From Phycomyces blakesleeanus NRRL 1555(-) (taxonomy: Eukaryota > Mucoromycota > Mucoromycetes > Mucorales > Phycomycetaceae), in contig NW_017265138.1 of the NCBI RefSeq assembly GCF_001638985.1, positions 1,426,001-1,490,000 on the forward strand: DNA of 64,000 nucleotides, given 5' to 3'. The translations under genes were made by a program, and so were the position numbers. Below are positions 1 through 12,141 of the stretch, piece by piece; positions within the stretch are counted from its first letter, which is position 1, and every line of letters starts with the position of its first letter. The notes beneath the pieces are model-generated. The model made no database searches, was not told the DNA's origin, and was given only the letters and a program-made list of their open reading frames with translations.

Positions 1-1224
1 TCATTTCCTACGTGCTTTCCGTTGAACATGTAAAAGTAGGCCATTTTTTCTTATATTTGAATTAAAATATATAAAAAAAAAAGATTCTTATTTCTTTTTT
101 TTTTGTTTTACTTTTTACTTTTTTTTTTTTTTACTTTTTCTTTTTTTAAAAAGATTCTTTTACTTTTTTACTTTTTTTTTGGGGGGGTTTAAAGGGTGGA
201 GTGCATCTTGACTAAACAACGATGCACGTTAAGGGGGAAAAATGTGGGAAATATAGAGGGTTTTGTTTTAAACAAATAAAAAGTTAAAAGAGTTAAATAA
301 AGAAGACTAGCTTAATGGACAAAAATATCTTTGGCAGATAAAATTTGTCACTAAAAAATAATAATAATTGATAGTAAGGTAGTAAGAGGTAATACAACCA
401 ACAAAGTGAAGAAGGAAGAAGGAAGAAAAAGAGAAATTTCAAAAATTGAAAATTATTTCAAATTATTTGTAAGAAAAAAAAAATCAATATTTATTTATTT
501 TTGGGGATGAGGGCTATTCAGTAAAATATTATTTTTTTATATATTTATTTTAGTAGTTAAAATAGAGAGAGGGGGAGAAGGAGAGGATATGATTGAAGGA
601 TATATATTTGGATTAGTCACAAGCTATTCCAATGAGTTTCAAATCGAATTATACTATTCTATATACATCATACCCATTTCTTTATCAACAAGAAGCCAAC
701 AATAAAAAAGAAAGCATTAATAAAAGAAGTACGTTAAAGAAGACAAACTTTTATTCATATCCAAATACTTTTTATTTAACGTTTTTCATAAAGGTGAGTG
801 TCCAAATATGACACTTGTTATTACCCAAACAAGAATGAAACTGATTTCTTTTTTTTTTTTAAAGAAAAAAGTAGGAGTTGTAATTAACCTGACAAACTAT
901 ACAAATCTAGAAGAATCCTATTGGACGGATAAGACAAGTAGTAGACTCGTTCTTTTTTTTTTTATATATATATATATACATATATTTATAGTATATAATT
1001 ATTCGGTCAGCCAATAGAATTCGAGCATTCAAATACTCTTTGTGTTACAATGTGCAAATGCTTTTTTCCGTCCTACTTGATTCTTAAAAATAAATAAAAA
1101 TAAAAATAAAAATTGATATTGAAACATTGAAACAGTAAAGAAGGTTTTATTGTTTGTGTATCATTGTTATTTCTCTATTGTAATTAGAAAGAGTAAAATT
1201 TTGTAGTGGTTTATTGAGTGAAGA
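1..1224. other. Intergenic, no gene recognised
   Basis: AT-rich sequence with long T and A runs (for example around 100-180) and short microsatellites. I see no reading frame with protein-like composition or splice-linked exons. The last 200 bases upstream of 1225 are presumably the promoter and 5' leader of the following gene. Confidence 0.5.
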
Positions 1225-2192
1225 ATGTCTTTACAGAATACATTTCCATCCCCACAGGATGATCCATTTGAACAGGCTGTTAAAGCACAGGCAAGTATTA
1301 TTCCCTGCATTTCATCATTTCATTTATCTTTTTTGTTCAACAATCAGAATAATGATAAAGCATTAATACATATATTAATATTAATATGCATTCATGTATG
1401 TCTTTATGCACATGTATGTGTCTTAAGGTGAGTGAAAGAATTACACTCCTTCATACTCTAATATCTCCTTCATTCTAAAGTCAATCACAGATGACAATCT
1501 CAATGACATTTCATCTCAACCACATGTTCCACGTTGGCAACACATAAAGACCTCTGAGGAAATAGTTGACAGTAAAAATACACTAAGAATTCTAGGTAAC
1601 AAAAAAAAACATTATATTATATTATATACACCATGTACACTATATTTCGCCTAATAGTATGCTAAATTAAATGTGATTCTCCTTGATTTTCATTATTATT
1701 ATTATTATATTAATACATAATATATCATGACATGACATGATATATTATTTCATTTCATCTTCCTGCTTAGAGTCAAAGTTGAATAGCATACGATCGGGTA
1801 CTAGGAAACCTTTAGCCAACCCAGCAAACTCATCTCTACGTAAGAATTATATATATATAAATAATTAAATAAATAAATACTATAATTTAGATTATGAATC
1901 GGAAGATGAATCAGACAAAGACCAAGACCAAGACCAAGATCAGGACTACTATTGCAGTCGAGAACCAGAACTTGATTCTCAAGCCGAGGCAGAAGGAGTT
2001 CATTTATTGTGGAAGTCCCAATATGTTCAGTCTGAACAAATCAATCGAGGAGGCTCATCCGCATTACCAAATCAGGAATTTCACGAACAAGAACAATTGT
2101 TGTGGTCCAGGGCTTGGCAGAAACGTAAATCAGAGCAGGAATACATGCCTTGGATTGATCGTATTTTAGGATGTTTCAATTGTTGCAAATAA
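1225..2192 (+). CDS. Small hypothetical protein, 4 exons, 183 aa
   Basis: I do not recognise the family. Exons are 1225-1290, 1481-1595, 1771-1839 and 1891-2192, and the phases close to 183 aa plus TAA. The protein starts MSLQNTFPSPQDDPFEQAVKAQ-like and is hydrophilic. Exon 4 opens with an acidic run containing four Asp-Gln pairs and then a Gln/Glu-rich region with several Trp. The end is CFNCCK, a Cys cluster that could be lipidated (inference). Intron 1 has a GC donor, CAG then GCAAGT, which is the known GC-AG consensus; a normal GT donor does not keep the frame there. The start is the first ATG, preceded by AT-rich leader. The gene converges on the bZIP gene, with 201 bases between the stops. 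Confidence 0.7.
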
Positions 2193-2393
2193 AATACTAT
2201 TATTATTTTTATTATTTTTATTGTGAATAATGAAATATGAACAAAGAAATATGTATATAAGAAAGAGACTAGTATGCGCGTTTTTAATGTATGTATAATG
2301 TGTATGAATGGTGGGGTTAATAATTAACAAAAAGAAGAAAGAAAAATATATATAAATTATTCTTTCCTTTTGTAATTTATTTATTTTTTACTT

Positions 2394-4706
2394 TTACTTT
2401 TGCCGTAATCGCTTGACATTTGGTTGACAATCAATCACACTATTTTCTTGCCTTTTCAGACCACAATTAATATTACTATTACTATCACCAAGAACAGCAC
2501 CAGTGTCAACAGCAACACTAGCTTCAATGTCACTGTCACTATCACTGTGAATCTCAGTCACATTATTCTTTAAGCCTGGGAATTCTAGTGATAATGTCGA
2601 TAGTGGTGGCTGTGGTGACCGTGGTGACTGTAGCTTTCCTTCTTGAGCACCAGTACCAAGACTAATCATATTGTCTGGATTCAAAACCTTATTCATAGCA
2701 TCATCGCCATTACTATCGGTATCCTGGGAACCGTTGCTTTTCGTGCTATCGTCCTCATCATCAGTTGTGTGTGGCTGGCGTCGATCATTCTCAGAATCAT
2801 CATCGCCATTTTCATTTTGAACCCAATTTTGCACAGACCCTCCTCCACAATCACTACTACTTGCTCCAGCTGTTGTAATCTGATCTTGCTCTAGCTCTTG
2901 CTCTTGCTCTTGCTCTTGGTTACCAAGAACACCGTCAAGTTCATCATCATGAGCACTGTTACTATCGCCGTTGTGCTTGATATCATTTTCAGACTTGGGA
3001 GAAATCATTTTGGCTGTTACTGGTGCTGGCGGTGTTAAGCGTGGAATCTTTTGTGGTTGTTGGATTATTTTTGAGCGATGGAACTGGTATGCATTCGAGT
3101 GTCCAGAAGATAACAAAGGAACAGACTTTGATTCATTGGCCACAGTGAGACGGTTATTGGAACGAGTAGGCATAGATAACATTGCGAATGAAAACAAGAT
3201 GATCTATTTTATGTATACATACATTATTGAAACAAAAATAAATAAATATAAAGTACATAACATAGATAGATAGACAGACATTAATTTTCTTACCATGAAT
3301 ACCATTCCTGTGGTTTTTGAGGTAGTCAAGATTTGTGTAGAATTCTTGGATGTATTCTTTGTCGATTGCTGTTGCGATTGTGGCTCTTCTTGTTTGGACA
3401 CCCGTTCCTCCTTTAAAACCTGATTTTCTTTCTCGAGGCTAGACAGTTTGAGTTCCAATTCAGCCACAGTCTGTTCTAGTGTCTTGTTTTGATTAACCAA
3501 CGCGTCTCTCTGGTCTTCGAGTGCATTCAGGTGTTCTCTTTTACGTTTCCGAGACAGCAGTGCGGCGGCTCTGTTTTTTATCAATCGCTCCTGGCGTTTG
3601 GCTTGTGCTGTACCTTTGGTAGAAAGCTGAGCAGATGATTGTTGCTGTTGCTGTTGCTGTTGTGGTGGTAACATTTTGAGATTTGTGTTTTGTTCTTGTT
3701 TCACCGTAACACCAAGACAAGATGAATCAGGCGCAGGAGTAAGGGTAGGAGTCAGAGTAGGAGTAGGAGTAGGAGTCAGAGCCAAAGCCAGAGTAGGAGT
3801 AGGAGATGATACTGTTAATAATGACGATGACGATGTTCCTGTTCCTATTGCTGTTATTGATAATGATGACAATGATGATGATGATGATGATGATGATATT
3901 TCTTGAGTAGAATCTTTCCATGCTGAACTAATATTAATATCATTAGTGGTATGGTGTGCTTGGTGACCAGATACAAGACCCAACGCCTGTGGTACTTGTG
4001 GTTGGATCTGTACTTGAGGACGAGCAGGGGCAGGGGCAATTGGAGGAGGTGATTGATTCTGCCGACGATTGCTTGGATTGTGATGATTTTGTGAGCCGTT
4101 CGGACAAGTGGCAGAGGTATCCTTTTTCTTTCTTCCTCGCTTTGGCTTTGGCTGTTCGGTATCAGATTGAGAAGCACACGAAGACGATGAAGATAGAGAG
4201 GGTGGTGATGGTGATGATATATATGCTGCTTCTGTTGCTGCTACTGCTGCTGACGAAGATGACGATGAAGATGTGGTGGAGATAATGGAGGATTGACCGG
4301 GAGACAGTGGACGATGATGTACAAAGTACGGTATAGGCATTGATTGTGCATTGATTGATGGCATGACAAATGGAAATCCAGCCAGTAAGTCCGGTAAACC
4401 ATCGACCATAGTATTTGACCACTGCTGCTGTTGCTGCTGCTGCTGGTGATATTGTTGGTAGTGATATGATTGCAGGTGTGCTTCTTCATCAAATGGCTCA
4501 CACTTTGAGTATTCGAACAAACCTAGACTTGGAGAGTCTATAGTTTGGTGGTCATTGGTAGGGATATTGGTGTCTTCTTGATCGACAGACTGGGTTGACC
4601 AAGGTGAGTGGGAGGAAGTGTCTGACAGATAGTCTGTATTGAGGTAAGACATCAACAGATCATCTTGATCTTCCGTCAAAGGTTCTTGTTTGATGATCGT
4701 ATTCAT
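2394..4706 (-). CDS. bZIP transcription factor with a predicted membrane segment, 740 aa
   Basis: Two exons, 4706-3294 and 3203-2394, joined by a 90-bp phase-0 intron (GTAAGA...TAG). The N-terminal 370 residues are low-complexity (Gln, Ser, Pro-Thr and Ala tracts), typical of activation regions. The bZIP lies at about residues 370-431. Its basic region shows the N-x7-R signature (NRAAALLSR) and is followed by heptad leucines. About 35 residues later, residues 467-483 (GMVFM from exon 1 plus IILFSFAMLSMP from exon 2) form an uncharged hydrophobic stretch long enough to cross a membrane. The following 257 residues are acidic and polar and end KRLRQK. bZIP-TM-tail order is the architecture of ATF6/CREB3 factors, which are released from the ER by proteolysis; applying that here is inference. 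If the intron is retained, the protein stops at the acceptor TAG after a different hydrophobic tail. Confidence 0.85.
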
Positions 4707-7700
4707 ATTATAGATAAGCTTTGAATGAACAGAAAATTAAAGGTGAAAGTGAAAGTAAAAGGGAAAGAGAAAGAAAGAGAAGGTTAATCTGATATTTGAA
4801 AGTAACAAATAAGAAAAGTGTGTGAAAGTAAAGAGAGTAAATGCGTTTTGAGGCTATCGATATCATCATCATCATTTTGGTCTATTTTATTTATATTTTA
4901 TTTATATTTTCTTTATTAAATTCACAATATTGTAACACACCGCCAATCTCCGCCTATACAGCGAGAGAGAGAGAGAGAGAGAGAGTCAAGGCAAGCAGAT
5001 AGACAGGCAGGCAGACAGGCAGGCAGACAGGCAGACAGGCAGACAGGCAGACAGGCAGACGGACAGATAGATAGACGAATCTATATATATTTATACACAT
5101 ATTTGTATAATATAATATAATATAATATAATATAATATATATAAAGACCTAAAAAGAAGAGAAAGAGTAAAAAAGGCAAGTGCTTTATATATAGGTAAAT
5201 ATATAGATTTGTATTCCGCGTCAGATAAACTCATCTTTGGTGAGTATTTTGTCTATGGATACATACATATATACATATATAACTACCTACCTATCTACTC
5301 ACATAGATATATATATATATATATATATACTTATATTTATATTCATGTGTGTGTAGCTGTATAAGAATTATATAAATAGAGGGCGCGGCAAACTCCCTTA
5401 CATTGAATACATATATTAATTTCATTTATAATATAGTATATCTTTATATAAATGTGCAGTTATTTAAAGAATAATAAATATACATATATATAAATATCAA
5501 GAAGACGAATATTAGATCGCAGGCTTAGATAGATAGACACATATCTGTATATAAATAAATACAAATATTAAAGTGTATAGATACTGTCAGAAAGCTTAAA
5601 TAAGTCAATATATATATATATATATAAAATCTCATTCCAATATACAACGTGGTGGTTCTGTTACAGAACAAACGCCACACTACACTACACTGCACTGCAC
5701 TGCACTACATGATATACATATAGAATTGCCAAGCCAAGCCAAGAATATAACATAGCATAATATATTATACACCCAACAAGCCGTGGAGTTCATAGACTCT
5801 CTTTGTCTGTCTTGTATTTAATTTTTTTTTTTTTTTGCAATACAAAAATAAAAATTAAATAAACCCCGTGTAAACTGTATTACTTGGTTTTAGTGGCAGT
5901 GGATAAAAGATACTAGAGTGAGAATGTGCCACAGCTTTAATCCCGCCGTTGTTAATGCTGTGTATGTGTAGTGTGAGTTTATGCATCTTTCTATACTTCT
6001 TTATCTTTGCACTACATACACAATATACACATTGAAAAGATAGAGTATATCTGTACCAATTGTCCTTTACCTCTCTCTTGCCAATCTTATCTAAAAAATA
6101 CAATACAAAAAAGTATATAAGATCTACAGTTGGTTATCTAAAACAAGTGACAAACAGACTATGATTATTATCTTATGATGACAGTTTGTATTTGTCCTAT
6201 GTGCAAGTGTACAGACAATTGCACAAATCTTCGATCTGATTTCGGCTCCACCTAAACTTGTAAAGTTTTCACAAAAAAAGAGATATTTTATACTTTTGAA
6301 TGTTCCACAACCTATGTATTTTACCTTTCTTTTAATAAAGCCATATTCTGTAATCTTAAGGGAAATAATTACAAGAGGGGAACCCCTTTCCAAAAAAAAA
6401 ACAGAGGGAGAGATTTATCAATTGTTTGACAGACACTAGACAATACTACTCCATCTCCTAATTACTTAAAGCTTGCACCAGAGTCAAGAAAGTAGTAATA
6501 CAAGATCAAGTACACAAAGAAGACGGTGAACTGTGTACAACATAACAGATTGCTTTTTTGGAGCTGTTGGGTGGCGAAGAATGCATCTTGGATATCAGCT
6601 TCTCTTTGACAGAGATCAAGAGAATACAATATAGTGTCTTGGAATAAATACTACAAATATTTCAAGAGCTTGGGGGATAAGGTTTGTATGATGTTCAGAT
6701 TAACTAACACCACTATAAAAGTAAAAAATAAATAAAAATAAAAGTCCCAATATCAATATCAATCGACTTGGTTAGCAGCCCATTTATTAAACACTAAACC
6801 ATCTATCAATTGATAGCTCTTAATCTTATCATGTTATTCGAGTCCGTCATAATGTCTTCCCTTGAGACTAAACTTGGATTCAATATATATATATGAGCTA
6901 TTTAGAAGGGAAGAAAGACGAGCAGCTTCCCTTTCACACTTTTTTTCAGCAGACTACCTAAATTTGGTGGTCGACAATATACGGGTACATATCTTCTTAT
7001 ATTGTAACCACTTTAAAAGAATATAAAAAAGTTATGAGCAAAGAACCAAACAAAGGTGAAGAGAATAAAGCCATCTTTTGACTTCTTACAAAGGGTATAT
7101 TCTGCATAGTAGATACCACTCTGTTTATATGATGAAAACCTGAGCATAAATCTCTTTTCTAACACATCTGTTTTTACTAGCTATGACTTTTATTATGATC
7201 ACCAAGACCTTGAAGATACAGAATCTGCCTTCGACCATATGTTTTTTGTGTTCTATTATGAGCATATCGTTCCCAAAATCTTTATTCTTCTAAAAAACTA
7301 CTCTTGGTATCTTCCAGCCACTTCAAAGGCAGCTTCTAGTCTCTAAATATCACACTTATTCTAGTTCATTCCTAAGAGCAGTGACAAAAGCAACCACTGA
7401 AGAAACTAGCACAAGCGGCATTTTTCAAAGCGGAAGAAACGCCACTTTAAGCAATGAAAAAGAAAATCAAAAGGTCTTGATAAAGTAAGGCTTTGCCTTG
7501 CCGATCGTATCCTAAGACTTTACGGAATAAAGCAGCTTAAGGTCCTTCTTATTAAGCATTTCTCAAGTTTTGCCAACTCAGACAGAACAAAAGCATTATA
7601 TGACCGCCATAAGGGTCTGTTTGGTGCCTTGGCCATGCTAAAAACAGCTGTTAACGATTTTTTCTTGGCTTCGATCAGCACATTCTTCAACTTGAAATTG

Positions 7701-7844
7701 TTTTTTTTGTACATGCTACAGGTAGGTAGGATACTTCGTGTATCATCAAATCATAAGAGTCTGTTTTTCTATAGAAGCAGAAAAAACAATTTACCTTTGG
7801 AGTATGCGATTTTTTGAAGAAGGACAGGCGTAAGGGCTGTGGCA

Positions 7845-7876
<32 letters not shown>

Positions 7877-7924
7877 GGGAAGACAATGAAGCCAAGCTTC
7901 AAGACAAAGTCGAGCAATTTCTAG
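4707..7924. other. Gene-poor region: bZIP upstream DNA, microsatellites, decayed sequence
   Basis: 4707-5800 holds the bZIP upstream region with GA, CAGGCAGA, TATA and ATAAT-type repeats. From about 5850 to 7900 the base composition becomes more even and microsatellites thin out. Short open stretches occur (minus strand near 5860-6000 and 7520-7715, plus strand near 7180-7340), but each is broken by stops and has no splice-linked partner that I can find. This looks like decayed mobile or coding sequence, family unknown. Confidence 0.45.
4957..5075. repeat. GA repeat followed by CAGGCAGA tandem repeat
   Basis: A run of about 12 GA dinucleotides is followed from about 5001 by repeated CAGGCAGA/CAGACAGG units, which degrade into GATA-like repeats. 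It lies 250-370 bases upstream of the bZIP start. Strand-asymmetric purine-rich tract. Confidence 0.85.
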
Positions 7925-8169
7925 TGAGGTGCTTGGGATTGATTTTGTATTAGGATCTCAATATCAGGATAAGTAGATACCGCGAGAGCGTTGCTTTATT
8001 AAAGATGATCAAACTAATAATATTGTTTATATCTGTTACTATTTAAATGCCTGTTGTGTAATGGTTGGTTGGTTGGTTTGCATCTTATAAGTGTGTAATG
8101 TAAATGTGCCTGGTGCGTAGAAGTTGCAGAGATTGTTAACTTGCCAGGTTCATTAACAAGAAGGAACCA
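7925..8169 (+). repeat. Terminal direct repeat of element A, left
   Basis: About 245 bp, starting TGAGGTGCTTGGGATTG and ending GGAACCA. It is diverged from the right copy (12142-12383), with substitutions and small indels throughout. If the repeats were identical at insertion, this divergence implies an old insertion or inter-element recombination. Confidence 0.6.
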
Positions 8170-9331
8170 GTGTTTGGCTGTTGCTTTTTATTTCACTTAA
8201 TTGTAGTGTTTATACTACAAAACCTATTAATGATTACACCACATTATACAGAAACTTCAATTTATATTTATATGGTTTAAATTAACCGAACTACCAATGG
8301 GGAAATCCACACAGTATTAACAATACATCCCTCCAAAAAAGAGCAAATTGTTGAAAAGAATGATACTATAGTAGCTTTACTTGCGTAACCGTCCATAACA
8401 TTACCAGGTTTCTAAAGCTTAGCCATTTCCTCCCCGTCTTTTCCCTGCTAAATTATTACTATAACGAGTACTGACTCTACTTATCTCTATTGCTAACTAC
8501 CTTTGATCCTTTGGTAATGATCGACCACAAAAAAAAGCTCAACACATCTAGCCAAACTATATGCCTTCTTCTTCTCTCTCATACATCTCCCTTCTAATGG
8601 CTTACTGTAAAATCATCATCGTTATATCAGCTTGTTAAGTTCACTTTTTTCTTGTGCTTCATTGGTCATTTCTGGACTCATTACTATGGAGTATAATCCA
8701 ATAACTGAGCAAGTCATTTTCATTATTATTGTAAAATACGATACGGACCATATAAATAATAATAATAATAATAATAAGATATATTATCAATGTACGTACA
8801 CCTCTCGTCAGTTTTCTTTTCTTATCATTCAGACAACATCATTAAGTACCAAATTGTGAATCTTGTGTCATTTCTCTAAATTATGTTTTTTTTTATTTAT
8901 TTCATCTACTCAATTGACTTGAGTCTCAGTCCCATCGTAACGATTGTTGTTACCATCTTTTAGTCGAAGATAGTTTGAGAGCTGTAATACTCAAACCTAC
9001 TACCGAATTACTTGAAAGAGAAAACAAGATGTTCAATTACTATTTGCCTTACAAATGATAATATTCTTTAATGCTAATCTCAGATGATTGTCGGATGTAC
9101 ATGGTTTCTTTTGTATAATCATCACAACATGTCTCTGGGCTCCGGGCACCCTCAGACTTTTTTAGGGGTTTCTTACTTTCGCAATAATGATAGTAATCAT
9201 AATGATAAAAAAAAACGAGCAATATAATATAACAACATTTCCAACAGTCGCTTTTATTTCGACTTTTATCCCGCATTTAGACCTTTAGCTAAAAGCGATG
9301 CTCCCAGCAGTTCATTTTATTTTATCTAATT

Positions 9332-9761
9332 AGAAAAACAGGATGAAGTTAGAGATCATGTCATACAGCTTATAACTTTCGTCACGTATTCTTTAACTTA
9401 CTTGTTTCTCAATAAAATAAAATATAAGGCCTATACTACTTGGTAATTGTGTACGGCACACAATTAACAGTAGGAAAAAGTCATATAGAACTTTATAGGC
9501 CAATGGCCCCTCCCCCCGAGGGGAGGGGGGAGCAAAGCTCCTAGTCTAATGAGAAAAACAGGATGAAGTTAGAGATCATGTCATACAACTTATAACTTTT
9601 GTCACGTATTCTCTAACTTACTTGTTTCTTAATAAAATAAAATATAAGGCCTATACTACTTGGTAATTGTGTGCCGTACACAATTAACAGTAGGAAAATT
9701 CATATAGAACTTTATAGGCCAATGGCCCCTCCCCCCGAGGGGAGGGGGGAGCAAAGCTCCT
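9332..9761. repeat. Two tandem 220-bp palindrome-rich units
   Basis: Units start at 9332 and 9552 with AGAAAAACAGGATGAAG. Each holds an inverted repeat (9444-9466 and 9664-9686, arms TAATTGTGT/ACACAATTA). That repeat sits inside a wider imperfect stem flanked by GGCCTATA and TATAGGCC. A GC-rich block follows (about 9498-9543), with GGCCAATGGCC, a CCCTCCCC/GGGGAGGG stem and a GGAGC-AAA-GCTCC hairpin. The central loop is TGTACGGCACA in unit 1 and its exact reverse complement TGTGCCGTACA in unit 2. The same units recur at 43202 onwards, 45612 onwards (single) and, inverted, 49832-50270. Confidence 0.85.
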
Positions 9762-10103
9762 AATATATATAATAACACATTTTGGTTAAAATATATAAGA
9801 GTTGATTTTTTTTGGCTATGCTTATAACTAATTGTAACTCTAGCTATAACTCTTATTCTAGCTTTAGCTATGACTCTAATTCTAACTCTAGCTATGACTC
9901 TGATCCGGATTGTGCTAGTAAAGTTAGTTGTTAGTAAAGTTAGTTGTTCATAATGTTAGTTGTTCAAAAAGTTAATTGTTTGTAGTTAGTTGTGAGTAAG
10001 GTTAGTTCCCGTTGCTTGTTAGTTCCCGTTGCTTGTTAGTGTCTGTTGCTTGTTAGTATGTTAGTATGTTGCTTCTGTTGCTTCCTGTTGCCAACTCTTC
10101 GCC

Positions 10104-11349
10104 TTATTCTTCATAATCATCTTCATATTCTTCATCTTCACTATATTCTTCTTCTTCATCTTCTTCTTCATAATCATCATCATCATCATCATCATCTTCT
10201 TCGTCTTCATCTTCTTCATCTTCTTCATTATCATCATCGTCTTCTTCATAATCACCGTCATCCTCGTCTTCTTCTTTTTCTTCTTCATTATCTTCTTCGT
10301 CATCATCACCATCTTCTTCTTCTTCATCATCTTCTTCTCCGTCATCATCACCATCTTCTTCTTCTTCTTCTTCATCTTCATCTTCATCATCATCATCTTC
10401 TTCGTCTTCATCTTCTTCTTCATCTTCTTCATTATCATCATCGTCTTCTTCATAATCACCGTCATCCTCGTCTTCTTCTTCTTCTTTTTCTTCTTCATTA
10501 TCTTCTTCTTCTTCATCATCTTCTTCTCCGTCATCATCACGATCTTCTTCTTCTTCATCTTCATCTTCTTCATCTTCATCTTCTTCTTCATCTTCATCAT
10601 CATCATCTTCTTCTTCTTCATCTTCATCATCATCTTCTTCTTCTTCATCTTCTTCTTCACTTTCTTCTTCTTCTTCACTTTCTTCTTCTTCACTTTCTTC
10701 TTCTTCATCATCACTTTCTTCTTCTTCATCACTTTCTTCTTCTTCATCACTTTCTTCTTCATAATCATCATCTTCTTCATCTCTTCTTCTTTCTATCTCT
10801 CTTCTTCTTTCTTCTTCTCTTCTTCTTTCTTCTTCTCTTCTTCTTTCTTCGTCTCTTCTTTCTGCTTCTCTTCTTCTTCTTTCTGCTTCTCTTCTTCTTA
10901 CTGCTTCTACATATCTTCTTTCTGCTTTTCTTCTTCTTTCTGCTTCTCTTGGGTCTATATCCCTTCTTCTTCGTACTTCTTCTTCTATTCTCATTTTCTT
11001 TTGCTTGATGAAATGAGCTGTAGCTTTGTGCTCCAGCTCATTTTCTTTCTCCAATCGTCGCTTAAGCCCCTTGGGCAGGTCTGGTGCTATAGGTATATTA
11101 TTGATTAATATTATATTGTTTATCTACTATTATATAGAGACATTACTTACCAATCATTCTCACTTGTTTGATCTTTCGACCAAAAACTTTGACTAGATTA
11201 GTTTTGGCTAATCTAACCAGAATTGTGTGTCTCAACAGCTTTGGGACATGCTTGTGAATGGCCTTTGGGCCAAACACAAGTGAGCCGTTGAGAGATACTT
11301 TTTTCTGGGTGCTGCTGCTGCTGCTTCTGCTGCTGGTGTTGCTGTACAT
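10104..11349 (-). CDS. Acidic coiled repeat-element protein, copy A, 393 aa
   Basis: Exons are 11349-11151 and 11086-10104, joined by a short phase-1 intron (GTAAGT...TAG) that is conserved in copy C. I do not recognise the family. The first 66 residues are Ser-rich and then basic (VFGPKAIHKHVPKLLRH, RLAKTNLVKVFGRK). Exon 2 continues APDLPKGLKRRLEKENELEHK. A long Arg/Glu/Ala stretch follows with REAERRR-type repeats, predicted to be a single charged helix or coiled coil. The last ~200 residues are almost only Glu and Asp with a few Ser, Tyr and Gly. Such tails occur in histone-binding and nucleolar proteins, but composition alone does not show function. The frame is intact despite trinucleotide instability. 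It is encoded inside the mobile element, on the strand opposite to the TG...CA orientation used here. Confidence 0.6.
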
Positions 11350-12141
11350 TGGAGTAAACTAATGAAAAAGCGCAAAGAAGAAAAATAATACCGTGAGAGT
11401 GTTTCTTTTCTTTAAACGCGTTATAATCTTTGGGCCACACATTTTGAGACGCGTTCTTTTTTTAAGGCGCAAGTTATGGCCTTTGGGCCACACACTTTGT
11501 AACGCCATCCTTTTTTTTATTTTGACATGAGCCAATCATTTGCAATTTTGAATACACGTGTCTGCAACAGAGTACTTGAGTGGGGGCAAAGTGACTATTA
11601 AGAGACTTTATTATTAGGAAAAGCTTTCAAGCTGTATAGTGTCTAGAGTCGAGTTGCTGGCCTCTTTACTGCCAACTACTATTTACTTTTTTTATTTTTC
11701 TCTCTCCTTCTACAAGTTTCAATCTCCTAATGTCGCTGCTTTTCTCTTCCAAATGGCGATTGTCACCAAATACACCCGCCGTCTCAAGTTCCCAAGATCA
11801 AGATAAAGGGAAAAAAATTGTGATTACTTGAATACTCCCCTTGAAGAAATTCATTTAGGTTCAAGGTTAAAGTACATAGACAAACCCCATTTGTACAAAT
11901 TCTTATTCCAATCAGACAAACTGGTTAAGGATTTTAAATCTTGGTATATAAAGGGTGTATAGCTAAGATTCATTAAGTCTCTAATAATAATAATAATAAG
12001 GAGATATATCATTTCTTAAAAGCACCATTGATACTTTTTTTTCTTTCTTTTTTGTCGGTATTATTTATTTATTTATTGGACCGCCGCGCCTTACTAGACG
12101 GCTATTTAAAATACATTATGCAGTTTGTGGTATACATGCCC

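Noticed and set aside
3676..4285. Several frames on both strands overlapping the bZIP gene
   Set aside because: Shadows of Ser/Gln/Pro-Thr repeat DNA inside the bZIP coding sequence.
10046..11008. Long plus-strand frame rich in Leu and His
   Set aside because: It is the exact antisense of the GAA/GAT-rich acidic gene. The composition follows from the trinucleotide repeat, and the minus-strand gene has a conserved intron and N terminus.
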